Shown in pieces: positions 46,461 to 56,828 of a stretch of DNA of 64,000 nucleotides (within the stretch, counting starts at the first letter, position 1; each line of letters starts with the position of its first letter). Both the position numbers and the translations under genes were made by a program. A model generated the notes under the pieces. That model made no database searches, was not told where the DNA came from, and saw only the letters and a list, made by a program, of their open reading frames with translations. The DNA lies in contig CAUWAG010000004.1 in NCBI GenBank assembly GCA_963556695.1, forward strand, positions 868,001 to 932,000. Direction: 5' to 3'. This DNA is from Anthostomella pinea. Lineage: Eukaryota; Ascomycota; Sordariomycetes; Xylariales; Xylariaceae.

Positions 46461-46603
46461 GCCACCCTAAAGCCACGGTGAGCAGGTACTGCTAGTGGTC
46501 GCGGTGGTCATCAGCGTAGGTTAAATTAATCATAAGGCTACGCGACTCTTTGGTAGAACCCAGAATCGATTTGAAGACATGAGTGGAGAAATGAGACGCT
46601 GCT

Positions 46604-47023
46604 ATGCTTATTCGATCGTTAAACCTGCTGTTTGTGAAAGCTATGGTTCCAATACAATTAACTTGTGGTTCTAGTACGGGAAACCCAGATTACATCAGAG
46701 GATTCAGTATGAATGAGGCCTCCCGCTCCGGCAATGTTGTTTTGACAGGAAGGTTTGGGGCCCCAAGGGGTTTGAGTTCAGCCACTGGCGGTGCAAAAGC
46801 GCGCATGGTATTCGGCACGAGGTCACTCAATCGCCCTCAAGTGACCAACATTTCTTGCTCCCTGGATGATATCTCGACCACCAATCGTTCTTGTGACTAC
46901 CACCCATGCAGATGGACCATCACTCTTCCCTCTGACTACAACCAGATAGACCGTCTTCCGAAAGCCTCGCCGACTGCAATCATACGAACAAAGCGACGAA
47001 TCAATCGTCTAGCCTTTCGATAA
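46604..47023 (+). CDS. Uncharacterised open frame
   Basis: An ATG-started frame of 139 codons with mixed composition and four Cys; no family recognised and no membrane or signal segment. Its TAA overlaps the region before the membrane-protein frame at 47030. It may be an exon, a relic or chance. Confidence 0.2.
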   Translation: MLIRSLNLLFVKAMVPIQLTCGSSTGNPDYIRGFSMNEASRSGNVVLTGRFGAPRGLSSATGGAKARMVFGTRSLNRPQVTNISCSLDDISTTNRSCDYHPCRWTITLPSDYNQIDRLPKASPTAIIRTKRRINRLAFR

Positions 47024-47029
47024 TGGCTA

Positions 47030-47660
47030 TTGGCTACGTCGGACGATACGGAGAGCTATCCATTTCTCGGCATCTCGCCGCAATGGTGGTCGAGCTTGAT
47101 CGAGTGGTATATCTCGATATACCTCTCCATCTACCTCTACGCGATCTGGATAGACCACTACATCATCCTCTACATCTACGAAGTCATTTCGTACATTTTC
47201 ATCCTCCTTGCTCCCGTGGCCTGCATGTGGCTCCTTTACATCCTCATCGACTATATGATTCTAGAGGTCGGGCCGGAGAAGGGCCTCGTGTCCCTCCCGT
47301 TTTTATGGCAGCTGTTCCTGGTGTGGTTCGGGTTACTGATGTTCGGCATTTCCGCTCTGAAGATCATGGACCGCGGCATCTGGCTGCTCAATCGCATGGC
47401 CAGGATCATGCCGTTCGACCGCAGACAAGGAAGGCATTCCTACCTGGTCCGCACGTTTGGTCCTCCAGAAATCGTCGAGGCTGGCTCCTGAGCCTGCTGG
47501 CGCCTACGATTCAAACAACGTTAGCTCCAGCGCCACGGAAGGTTCTGTCTCGCGTCTTCATGTAGAGCAGCTGCGGATTCTCAAGGACATGTTAGCTATC
47601 TTGGCTATCTTGGGTCTCGTGTTTATGATTCTTACCTATCAATCAAGTACGACCTGTTGA
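47030..47660 (+). pseudogene. Putative multi-pass membrane protein, start and frame unresolved
   Basis: Frame 47030-47491 (153 codons) contains several membrane segments, for example YEVISYIFILLAPVACMWLL and PFLWQLFLVWFGLLMFGISA, and has coding-like composition. It opens at TTG after an in-frame stop and has no upstream ATG. A different frame (47457-47660) continues with a hydrophilic linker rich in Ser/Asn and one more membrane segment (LAILAILGLVFMILTYQ). A single-base shift near 47457 would join them. Either the gene has missing exons or it is decayed. No family recognised. Confidence 0.4.
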
Positions 47661-47868
47661 GGGTTATGGTGTATGAAACAGAAGGAACGCTGTTTATTCC
47701 CATAACGGACTATACAGACTGTTGGAAACAGACGAACCGCGAATACATACAGTCTCTATATACCCATCGGCGAGTTCATTGTCGACTCATCGGCTCACCG
47801 ACTATTTCACCAGTGTTCGCGTCGGTTTACGCTCGGCTGCAGTGACAGAGTGTATGCGGTGGCTTCCG

Positions 47869-48041
47869 TAAAGGACACGGTCTTGCCTACTGGGCTCCGT
47901 GTCCAAGATCGGAGCAACAGTTGGCACCGTATTGTTCAGCTTTGTCTTGCTCGTGGCCATTGGATTCTACAGACTCGTCGACGTGGCCAAGGTTTCTGCT
48001 ACCATTACTTCTGTACCTTCCACCGCTGGGGAATCTACTGA
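47869..48041 (+). other. Possible coding fragment with one membrane segment
   Basis: A short open stretch encodes a membrane-like helix (GTVLFSFVLLVAIGFYRLVD) and a Ser/Thr tail ending in GESTE before a stop. It lies downstream of the unresolved membrane-protein frames and may belong to the same gene or its remains. Confidence 0.25.
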
Positions 48042-48451
48042 ATGAAAGCCGTCAATTGTTGGCGCTGGCTCGATCATCTGCCTGTAACGGAACGAAAGGG
48101 AAACCCGTCTCGAGATAGCCACAATGATGTCAAGAATAATCAATCCCATATATCTTCATTCTCCCGCTCCGGCCTGGAAGACCGTAAGAAGCATGGGCCT
48201 GGCACAGAGCCATGCAATCCGGACGATGGCTACCAAATCACGCTGGACTCCCGTAGCGCCAGCAGTCCGACAGCATACACGACTAGTTATGCAGTACAGA
48301 TACATTCGATATATCCAGACTAAACTTCCATGTACTTATACCACACCCGGGCACGGCTGTGTCCCTGAGCTAACCGATTATCGCGTAGCACAAGCCACCA
48401 CTGACGCATTTCCAGATCAAACTGCGCCACACTCCTGGATAATCCAACTCC

Positions 48452-48990
48452 TCACAAAGCTAGCGATCTCGACAATAGTCCGGCTTTGGTAGACTCGCAA
48501 TGCTGTACTGCTCGGTGTACCCATTGCACCAGCAGGAGCACATCTTTTGGTTGCGCGGCGTCGCAAACGCCTTCAGGGTGCGGCAGAGCTCGCCGCCGCG
48601 CACAGAAGTTGTAAGACCATACAACTATCGCACGATGGTATGAAGTCCGCATCACGATACCGTAGGGTATCATCACAAGATTAGAAATGCGAGGCTTGAA
48701 CCTTACGATATGACTGCATCCTTCGGCCACGGGGAAGTGATCCACGACCGCGTCTTACGTCTCGGCCATTCTCGCAGACCTCTTAGCCGACTCAGCACAA
48801 AGCTCCAACCTTAACACAGCCAACTGCCTGCACTCCTCTCGCTCAGGCTCCGACATCTCATACCAGTCAGGCTTCTCCCTCGGAGTACCTGACTGAGCCG
48901 GAATAAGCCGAGCCTGATCATCCTCAGCATTCAGGTCCGCAAACTGGAAAGGCTTAAGATCAGCATTCCAGATTGATTGATTGATGATTG
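48452..48990 (-). CDS. Uncharacterised coding exons, model uncertain
   Basis: On the minus strand about 48755-48975 encodes a coding-like stretch with no ATG at its start (FQFADLNAEDDQARLIPAQS, then DWYEMSEPEREECRQLAV) that ends at GAGAC followed by a GTAAGA donor. Two continuations are possible. One uses an acceptor in GGATGCAG and reads a frame ending near 48452 (LVMIPYGIVMRTSYHRAIVV). The other splices an intron starting GTAAGG and gives a small Cys-rich end (LCRTLKAFATPRNQKMCSCW, then C). I cannot choose between them, and no family is recognised. Confidence 0.3.
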
Positions 48991-49169
48991 ATTGTATTTA
49001 ACGTGGGGGATCGCTCCTCAGTAGTGCAAACCACGCCTCCCAGAGCCTCTGCATCGCAGGGTTGTGGAGGTATCAAGATAATAAGTACAGTCAGTCCTGC
49101 GCACGAGCCCATCCCCGTTGTTGCGGCTGTATTGACTTTGGGGTCATCCATCTGGTCCTTTAAGAACAG

Positions 49170-49800
49170 CTATCTATCGGGGGCAGATTGATGAAAAGAA
49201 CTTGCTCTTCTCAACAAATCTTGCCCATCAGCATTCCAGAAGATACCAGACCCCGTACGCGTGGCAATGCCCGCGAAATCCTCTACCAGGAAGTGCAACA
49301 GCCCGCTATGCGACACCACGACGATGTGGTCGTCGGGCCCAGCCTTGCGAGCCAGATCACGGAGCCATATGCGCGCCGCACGCGCCAGTTCTACGACCTC
49401 GTCAAAATTAGGGGCGGGCTTGGAGGCTAGTCCCTCCTTGTACCAGTCCTCGGAGATGTTCGACAGGTCGACGACGGCGCCGAATTCTTCCTCGAGGACG
49501 CTTCGCGGGGAGCCCATGTCGCTTGGGCGGGCACTGCATTTCTTTAGGTGTGGCAGGACTGTTGCCTTTCCGCCGCTCTTTTCGATGATAGGCCCGAAGG
49601 TTTCTAACGCAGTTTGGATGGCACGACGCATGGGGGACGTTACGAGACGGGTGGCATGGGGGAAATGGGGATAGGACTGCTTCAGCGCAGCGCACTGGCT
49701 GGCGGTGGCCTCTCGCGGTTAGTTCGGGGTCGCGGAGGTGGCTGCCTTCGATGTTGTGGCGGGACTCGGCGTGGCGGACCAGGTCGATGGTCGGGGCCAT
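49170..49800 (-). pseudogene. Phosphoglycerate-mutase-family (histidine phosphatase) gene broken by a 4-base duplication
   Basis: Starts at ATG 49800 (MAPTIDLVRHAESRHNIEGS). The catalytic LVRHAESRHN motif is intact. After DPELTARGHRQ the frame changes. A tandem CCAGCCAG near 49697-49706 gives four extra bases; removing one copy leads straight into the second frame (CAALKQSYPHFPHATRLVTS, then PMRRAIQTALETFGP). That frame runs to TAG 49170 with the second catalytic His in VVSHSGLLHFLVED. Both halves look otherwise well kept, so the lesion is probably recent or a sequencing error. If real, the product is truncated after about 36 normal residues. The enzyme family includes phosphatases of sugar phosphates; exact substrate unknown. 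Confidence 0.75.
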
Positions 49801-50861
49801 GTCGTGCCAGATGAGTTGTGGGATTGGTTGAGGAGGCAAGGCAACTTAGCTATGGATGTTATGGGCCAGGTTCTTGATATATGGATGTGAGCCACGGGGT
49901 TTATTGACAGCTTGTGGTTTGCTATGACCAATGTGGTGCTCCAAAACAACCTTGTTGTGTGCTTTGTTAATACAAGCAGATGCTAGGAGGGTGCCAACGC
50001 GGGAGGCTACAACTCCTTTGTGTCAATATGACGTATTGTGTCAGTTGTGACTGAATTTTCTCGCGGTTTTATCAAAATTGTGAGCCATGGACAATGAAGT
50101 GACTGAAACCTATCCAATCCTCAATGTGTTTAAAAATGTCCAGGTAGCCTACCTACGTGTACGTCAAGACGCCGGGAAGGATCTCAGAAGGCAACAAGGT
50201 CAATAGTATGGAGCTTTTTCTAGCACTTAGGTGCGTATGAGGGAGATCAACGTGATTCTATCTCAAACTGGCGAAATCAGGCATGAACAGGCTGAAGCGC
50301 ATGTGTTGTGGTGTGGGTGTAAGAGTAGCATCAAGGGCTGGAGCTGGGAATCTATCAGGAAACGTCAAGATATTACCTAGATCCACGGGCATGACTGATA
50401 GATAATCATATAAAATCATTTTCAGAAAGTGCTTTGGCACATACGAACCCACTGGGTTGCATCTCCCCTGGATCCAATCGGGGTCGATGGGTGTATGGGG
50501 ACGACAATCGACATCGACCATCGCCAACACAGCCAGACAAAGGTGCGATAAAGGTATTGAAAGAGAACCCCAGTCCAGTATCCACCCGGACATACGGTAA
50601 CCTCAGCCTGGGGGCCATTGTACGTTGTTATGAAAGTATTGCGAGGTCCGGACCAGACGTAGGTGTAGGGGCCCGGCGCAATGCTCCTACGCGCAGCTCC
50701 TCGTGCAGTAGCCCGTGGTCATCGAACCTCAGGCCAAATGAGGTGCGCCCAGAGGCACGTGATCGTCAGGCAGCCACTCTTCTCCGCATATAAGTAGCTG
50801 CACCCTTGCCGTTCCTCATGTTTCACTTTCGTTTGCTATTACTCCGAACATCAACCTCAAC
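49801..50861. other. Shared upstream region, mutase-family gene (-) and F-box gene (+)
   Basis: About 1.06 kb without a supported gene. A TATA-like block near its right end is listed separately. Confidence 0.4.
50786..50794 (+). promoter_or_regulatory. TATA-like box of the F-box gene
   Basis: GCATATAAG lies about 70 bases before the ATG at 50862, followed by a C/T-rich leader. Confidence 0.45.
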
Positions 50862-51956
50862 ATGTGTCCACCAGGAGTTGACCAAACCACTCGAACTCCA
50901 CAGCAATGGCACATCCTTCTGCCCTTACTTCACAGGCGGCAAGCATTGGTGGCACTCAACAAGGGTCCTTTTCACCGTCACGGCACACCCAAAGACTATG
51001 TCGAGAGCGATTTGGGCTTCGACGCTTTCAACAAGCTTGCTCCTTTCGATAACGAGGTCACCAGCGCAAAGGCCTCTGCTGCTCTGAACACTGTCACTGT
51101 CCGCTCGCCGTCCACGTTCAAGCTGTCACCGCTCGAAAGTCTGCCAGCTGAGCTTCTTGCCAACATCCTGGCTGATAGTGAGCTGGGCCCATACGACGTC
51201 CTAGCTCTCGGGGTATGCTCTTCGACTCTTTGGTCACACGTACTCTTCCATGTTCAGCAGGTCCGCCACCGCACTGCGGTGCCTTTCGCAAACACTCCGT
51301 TTCTGTGTAGCGGTACCTGGTTGACGGAGCTGCCTCCGGCGCTCTACGAGCTCTTCCCACGGGAAACCTCTGTTGAAAAGGTGTACAGACTTCGTACACG
51401 TCGCTGGTTTGGGCCCTGCCCAGCAAGGCGCTGGAACTGGGGTGCGGTCAGCAGTTATGGAGCCGTCCAGGCCGATGATCCGCGTTCGGTGTGGATGACC
51501 GCTTTCGAGGCTCTGGCGGTGGATAACCTCGACGTGTTCTGTCAGTACGGGCTGCGGCGGAGCTTGGAAGCGTTGTTCGAGCCTGCGGACATACGCCAGG
51601 AGAAGGACTGGGTCTTGCGTGATCTGACGGCGAAGGAATCTGTACGTCTTGAGCTTGCTGGCTCCGCCGGAAGTCAAGGCGTCAAGGTTCACGTGGAAAA
51701 AGTGCCGTCGCTTTCGCTCGACAATGCGCTCATGCTGCGGATCTGCAGGGGAGGGGCCGCGGGCCCTGGCTGGAGTGGTGAATCTCAGAAGTACCGAGAT
51801 TTGGTAAGTGGGAAGTGGGCTGGGCATTGCTTTGATGTTGTCCAGAGGGATGATGAGAGCCTAGAAAGTGCTGGTTATGAAGATGTCACGGAGCAGATCG
51901 CCAAGGAGGGCAGCGCTTGGGAGGGAATCGGAGGAATGGAGGCAAAGGATTGGTGA
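50862..51956 (+). CDS. F-box protein
   Basis: Single exon, 364 residues. An F-box-like segment (LESLPAELLANILADSELGP, then YDVLALGVCSSTLWS) occupies about residues 87-121. F-boxes dock on Skp1 in SCF ubiquitin ligases, the rest of the protein choosing the substrate. The C-terminal 240 residues have no leucine-rich or WD repeats that I can see and are typical of fungal F-box proteins of unknown target. ATG 50862 is preceded by a good leader and TATA-like box; the N-terminal 85 residues are hydrophilic. A non-SCF role is possible because many fungal F-box-like proteins are uncharacterised. Confidence 0.75.
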   Translation: MCPPGVDQTTRTPQQWHILLPLLHRRQALVALNKGPFHRHGTPKDYVESDLGFDAFNKLAPFDNEVTSAKASAALNTVTVRSPSTFKLSPLESLPAELLANILADSELGPYDVLALGVCSSTLWSHVLFHVQQVRHRTAVPFANTPFLCSGTWLTELPPALYELFPRETSVEKVYRLRTRRWFGPCPARRWNWGAVSSYGAVQADDPRSVWMTAFEALAVDNLDVFCQYGLRRSLEALFEPADIRQEKDWVLRDLTAKESVRLELAGSAGSQGVKVHVEKVPSLSLDNALMLRICRGGAAGPGWSGESQKYRDLVSGKWAGHCFDVVQRDDESLESAGYEDVTEQIAKEGSAWEGIGGMEAKDW

Positions 51957-52188
51957 GAAAGACACCTAGAGTCGCTTCAGCACAGATGGTCCTGACGCCG
52001 ATGCTCAGGACGAAGGACATGAGAATCCGGTACTTCAACATGCGACTGACCAAGGGTCGGTGACAATGGGCGGGGCGGCCAGCTCTACATGACGGACTTT
52101 GTACATCTGGTTCGGCAGCTTCTGAAACGTTTGATAGCGTGGCTGTCGTCTTCGTCCTAGCGTTGAGGCAGTTCGTCCCAGCTCAAGC
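51957..52188. other. Spacer
   Basis: No gene seen. Confidence 0.35.
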
Positions 52189-52647
52189 CTATGCGATACT
52201 CATCTTCCTTGAGACCCACCAAGAATGGAAGCGCAGAGTCGTCAAGAATCGGTACCTTGCAGCACCAGCTTCCTCTTGGTAAGCTTCGCCAAAATCAGCT
52301 AACACGGGAGTAGGATAGAGCGGATATTGCTCATCTCTTTTGCAATCATCCAACAAGATGTTGTCTGTTTTCATGTCACGATGTATGACTTGTTTCCAGC
52401 CGCCAAGGGCCCGATCCCACAGCACTTTGCTCCATGACCAATGCGGCTTCCGTGAGCGTTTCGAAAACGTACCACAACATAGGCTCCGGTATTAGCTGGC
52501 CTTCTGGCTCCTTATTGACGATCCAGTCCAGGAATCCGCTCTTGCCATCACCGTGAGAGCAGTACTCCAGGTGCATCCTGTACATCAACTTTCTCGTGTA
52601 GACTTTACACTTCCGCGTGTTAGCAAAGCACTTTCAATTTGCCTCGC

Positions 52648-53162
52648 TGTTATGAACCAAAAAATACCACAGGCCCGTTGGCAGGCCTGAAGGGAAAAGG
52701 ATGACCTACGAGGGAACCCAATCAGAACGGGGGCACAACACGAAACAGCGCAGGGCATCCAGGCACGTGATCCAGGGAGCCAGGATCACGTGACTAAAGT
52801 TGCTCACGTTTGCTCACGCGAACAATGGTGAGCAAGGGAAGGTTGCTCACGTCTGATCACGCGAGCAACAGTGAACACGCCTCATCAATAAGGGAGAGAT
52901 TGGATATATAAGGATGGACATTTCCTAGTTAGACAAATAGACAGTCTCTACCTCAGTAATTAATCTAAGCATCTTAACCAATCTTAAGGTAAAAGAAATC
53001 TCTTAATAATTCGACTATTTAGTGATCCCCTGGATCAGATCAAGCCCCAGCATCTGAGTGTCTTCTAGTTGACAGAAGCCTCTATCGTCCTTTGTGTTGA
53101 CTTACCTCAGAACATAAACCCTGTAGAACCCTTTAGCCTTATAGATTAGACGGCTCGTCACA
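52648..53162. mobile_element. Solo LTR, 515 bases, with 5-base target duplication
   Basis: It begins TGTTATGAAC and ends CTCGTCACA, the TG...CA ends of retrotransposon LTRs. It is flanked by the same five bases, CTCGC, at 52643-52647 and 53163-53167. No internal gag-pol sequence is present, so it is a solo LTR left by recombination. A TATATAAGG block near 52915 fits a promoter inside the LTR. It contains CACGTG palindromes and repeated TTGCTCACG units upstream of that box. Confidence 0.85.
52763..52876. promoter_or_regulatory. E-box palindrome and GCTCACG repeats in the LTR
   Basis: GCACGTGATCC at 52763-52773 faces GGATCACGTG at 52783-52792 as an inverted repeat with two CACGTG cores. It is followed by four forward or inverted copies of a TTGCTCACG-type unit up to about 52870. 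The position, just upstream of the LTR TATA box, fits an enhancer-like U3 region. Confidence 0.5.
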
Positions 53163-53377
53163 CTCGCGCCTGTTCAGCCTCCGTTGGATGGAGTGAATAA
53201 ATTGCTGCCGCTTCATACTGCGAACATCGCCATCCAACTTATTGGCATGCATCCAATTTTCGTAGTCGAGATAGGTGTCTTTGACAACGACACGTTCTCC
53301 GACATTGAAGTTTCAAGTGTTCATCGCGGACTTCGGTTAGTCACCTCCATGCTTCAGCTATGTACTAAGTCCACTCA

Positions 53378-53586
53378 GCCCTCATGAGTCTCCGTGCAAG
53401 CCATATTGGGAGGATTTCAGATAAAACGTGGAAATTTAGAAATACTGGAATAAGCAGACGGGAATAGGCAGCTCGAGTTTGATACGCCACTTCTAATGCT
53501 GATTCCGGTGTGCTTATTCCGCCGATTCGATGAATATCCTGTTATTTACTAGACGGGTGGTGTACGGAGACGTATAGGGGCTCAGT
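53378..53586. repeat. MITE-like hairpin element, copy B (best preserved)
   Basis: The ends are inverted: left GCCCTCATGAGTCTCCGTGC, and right (complement) GCCCCTATACGTCTCCGTAC. The centre, 53446-53522, has left arms GGAATAAGCA and GGAATAGGCA and right arms TGCTGATTCC and TGCTTATTCC, so it can fold as a nested double hairpin. CTCAG flanks both ends. About 209 bases, non-coding. Confidence 0.65.
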
Positions 53587-54401
53587 GTACTTACTTGACT
53601 CTAAGTAAGACCACCTCTACTTTAGTCATGTTATGGCAGAGTACTAAGGTTAGTGGTTGGATATTATAACAGGATAAGACAGCGCGCCAGGAGGCTTTAG
53701 GGCTGCATGCGCTAGAGCGCTAGCTCCAGGGCATTCACAGCACCCGTACAGCACTGTAAGTCCGGGCTTCTGATTGATCCAGTTGGGACCTTTCTGTTAT
53801 GATTATCTACCTAGTCACCTTGAGGGACACACCTGTCATATAATGGGGACTTCTCCGCCCGGGATTTTCTTTTCTTTCTACCAATACAGAACAGTTTGAA
53901 ATCTCACAACTAGTGAGAGGCGCTATTGCATCTGCATGGAAGTTTCTCTGGCTGGGATGGCGCCCCTTAACGCACCAACCCAGCAGCAACTACCTTTTAT
54001 ATTGAGACCTGTTCCCGTAAGGTAGGTTCCGCATCCATGAATGACTCGACCTGAAAGTGCCCCCGATCTTAAGACTGAGAGATGTCCTGCCGTCGCATAT
54101 ATTGAGATTGCCTCATTCCCCCAAGACTTTCACATTCCCATTCCTTCTTGTCCCTTTGTGTCAAACAGCGTGTATTGTGGTTGATCTGGTTGATAACGTG
54201 TATTCTGGTGATTCTGATTAGAGTGTTGTTGTTGTAAAAAATCCTTCTGTGGGCTAGGTGGCCTAAAAATACCCTATTGGCCTTGTTGGTGCACTGCCAC
54301 CTCCCTGAACGCCACGGTGGCTTGTGCGCCATCCAACACTTTTGCGCGTTTTCCCCATCCTCTCGAAGCGTCCTCGCCTGGAGGCCTTGAAACCATCACT
54401 C
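53587..54401. other. AT-rich spacer
   Basis: 815 bases without a supported gene or recognised repeat. Confidence 0.4.
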
Positions 54402-55290
54402 ATGTCCTTCGAAATACCAGACGAACAATGGGCAACATCACATGCCGCCGCCTCCCAATCGAGCCCCAATATTCGCTCTCTGTGGTGCCCAAATACGTTC
54501 GCGCCCTGCGCATGATACGCCAACGCCCAGAGGCATGGTTTCGCGACACCCCCATCGACAACAGAGACAGACTTCTGCTGTGCGAGGAGTAGCCCTGGTT
54601 CGTGGACAACTACGACCTAGCTCAGGATCGCGAGGAACTGGCCCATCTCCGCGACTACGGTGGAGGATCTTTCTTGCGCAACATCGTCAGTCTCTGCCAG
54701 AATCCCTGCGGTCAACCCAAGATACACCACTACTGACACACAACACAGCACCATATGCGTAGGTCAGACATTAGAGGAACCCAGGTACGCATATACTGCA
54801 CTACTCTCGATCTCTAATTCCCATACTGTCGTTAATAAAACCCGGACTGAATGGGTCGGGTAGACCAGCGGGATGAGGAGTGCAGGAAGATGATCGCCGA
54901 GGCAGGCGGCACACTCGTCGGCTTCTCTGTCGACCCTCCTGTCGACCCCCCTATCGGCTACCGTGCCGTCCGCCCAAACGACTGGACTTCCATGACAAGC
55001 GAGTTCGGAATGCCCAAGTCACCTTGACGTCTTTCCTTACCACGTGCCGCAGTAAACGTCAAGATCGAGCTCCCGGGAGGCGAAGATAGATGGGGCTTCC
55101 TCTCGACCGGAGCAAACAACATCCGCATCTTCCGCAGCCCGGCGGAGACCTGCCAGGTGCACCCGTGGGACGCCATGGTGCTGCGCGACTGCCAGCCCAA
55201 CTCGGATATCTTCCGCCAAGACAAATACATCTATAAGCGCAAGTGGGACATCCTGGTGATGAAGATGTGCGAGGACTACAACTGTAAGTC
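54402..55290 (+). pseudogene. Decayed gene of unrecognised family
   Basis: Several coding-like stretches follow each other: MSFEIPDEQWATSHAAASQ at ATG 54402; then, in another frame, SLSVVPKYVRALRMIRQRPE up to an in-frame TAG at 54590. The same frame goes on beyond the stop as FVDNYDLAQDREELAHLRDY and GGGSFLRNIV. Later pieces are EAGGTLVGFSVDPPVDPPIG (about 54890-54950) and, after a likely intron near 55025-55052, VNVKIELPGGEDRWGFLSTG up to KWDILVMKMCEDYN. Order, strand and composition suggest one gene, broken by a frameshift and one stop. I do not recognise the family. Confidence 0.45.
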
Positions 55291-55480
55291 TCCGCGTTCA
55301 GTGGAAAAGTGTGGGCGATGGCAAGCACATCTGACTCACAGGATAGACCCTTGGAGTGTTGTCGCTGTCAGAGCCGCTTCTTGTGACGGGTAATAGCTGT
55401 GAGCTATTGGCTGTCTGTCGATATCCTAGGCGAGAGGTTACGTTGGTTACAGTCATTCCACAATTCGGTTTAGTAAGCTA

Positions 55481-56817
55481 AACTGGGTGGACAAAAGTCT
55501 CCGTACACCCCACCACTAATCTCCAACAACGCGTCAACCACCCTTCAACTTCAACACTCTCTGAACAACGCAAATCACGATGGTATTTCGATCTTTTGGA
55601 GACGAATTGAGCGGCAGTCGCGCGCCGAACGGGGAGTTCACTCGCGATGCTCGCTCTGCGATTGTGGCGGCGAGAGTGCTAGGGCAGAGCCGCAAGGAGG
55701 TTGCCGACGCGTTCAAAACCACGCGCCCTGCCACCATCACTGAGACTGTCAAGCGCTTTGAGACCACCACCACCACAAAATCTGCTCCCAGAAGTGGTCG
55801 ACCAAGTGCTCTGAACAGTCATAAATGCGCCCGTGCTATTCAGGCAGTAAGGGACTTTCCCAGGGCCTCGTGATAAAAGACCTGAAATAAGGCCCGTATT
55901 CTCTGCTATGCGAAGACTATCAAGTGCCTCTGCCACGCCAGAGGGCTTAAGAAATGGCGAGCAGCCAAGAGGATCGAGCTGAATAAGGAGACGGCTCGGA
56001 TAAGGCGCGAATTTGCCGAATATTATGACCATCCGGAGCATATTCTTAAGCTCTTAAAGGCACTATTCTCTGATAAGTATACGGTCTAAAATGAATCGGA
56101 TAATCCAGGCGATTGGGTTATCCGATACTTGTCAGAGCAGTACCGTTACGATCTCGTGAACCCTACAAGTCACGGAAAGCCTCGTATTTCGATAATAGTG
56201 TGGTCTTAGATCTGGCTATGCGATAGATAAGGAGGACTGGGTAAGTTGATCTTCTGCCCACTCAATCTGGATGCTCCGCACGGAGGAGTATCCATAAAGT
56301 CATATGAACAGGTCTTTAAGAACGGCTTTCTTTCTTTCTATGAGGCTAGAGATCCTTTTATTCAAATAACGCGAAATTTCATCTCTCAAGAGGTGTTCCG
56401 GAGTGGTTAGAAGAGCACGGGATTCACTGTATTGACTGGCCTCCTTACAGCCCCGATCTCAACCCCATCGAGCACGTCTGGCGACTTCTAAAGAGGCAGA
56501 TACGTGCTATCGAGCCTGAATTCTCTGAATTAAAGAACAATATCCCTCATTACCAGTACGCACACGACTTAATTAAGAGGGCGTGGTCCGAGATCGATCC
56601 TAAGCAGGTACGCGTGCTGATCGAGTCTGTTCGTGATCGCATCGCCGCGTGCAGGCGCGCTGGTGAATGGTACACACATTACTGAACGGGCTATCGAAGA
56701 TAATTTATTTGAGAACTTTCTGACCAGAGTTGAGTGTGTTGTGGTTCAATTGAGTTGTGAGGTGTAGCAGGTCAGGGGTCCAGAAATGGGGCTGTACGGA
56801 GACTTTTGTCCCAGTTG
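55481..56817 (+). mobile_element. Tc1-like DNA transposon, degenerate
   Basis: 1337 bases with inverted ends: left AACTGGGTGGACAAAAGTCT, then CCGTACACCCCA; right (complement) CAACTGGGACAAAAGTCTCC, then GTACAGCCCCA. A TA lies immediately outside each end, the target duplication of the Tc1/mariner group. The interior encodes a broken transposase. Confidence 0.88.
55580..56685 (+). pseudogene. Tc1-like transposase remnant
   Basis: Opens at ATG 55580 with a paired helix-turn-helix region (FTRDARSAIVAARVLGQSRK, then EVADAFKTTRPATITETV). Stops appear from about 55871. The same frame still shows FSDKYTV (first catalytic Asp). A shifted frame gives NNAKFHLSRGVPEWLEEHGI and WPPYSPDLNPIEHVW (last catalytic Glu), ending GEWYTHY at TGA 56683-56685. 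The middle catalytic Asp appears as Asn (NNAKFH for the usual DNA-type motif). Not functional. Confidence 0.8.
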
Positions 56818-56828
56818 TACCAAGAAAA

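Larger units (their letters stand above)
52189..53335 (-). pseudogene. Protein kinase remnant split by a solo LTR
   Basis: On the minus strand the 5' part (about 53163-53335) encodes GERVVVKDTYLDYENWMHAN and a basic helix ending LNRRE. It is then interrupted by the LTR at 52648-53162. The 3' part continues with KLMYRMHLEYCSHGDGKSGF, a shifted frame with VIHRDMKTDNILLDD (catalytic loop) and VLADFGEAYQEE (metal-binding DFG), and ends at TAG 52189. At least two frameshifts occur (near 52440 and near 52595). The kinase C-lobe is missing beyond DFG. It is clearly dead as a kinase. The family looks like fungal Ser/Thr kinases with an HRD loop. Confidence 0.75.

Noticed and set aside
47023..47565. 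180-codon ATG-started frame overlapping the membrane-protein frame
   Set aside because: His/Pro/Arg-rich and mirrors the hydrophobic frame in the neighbouring phase; looks like chance.
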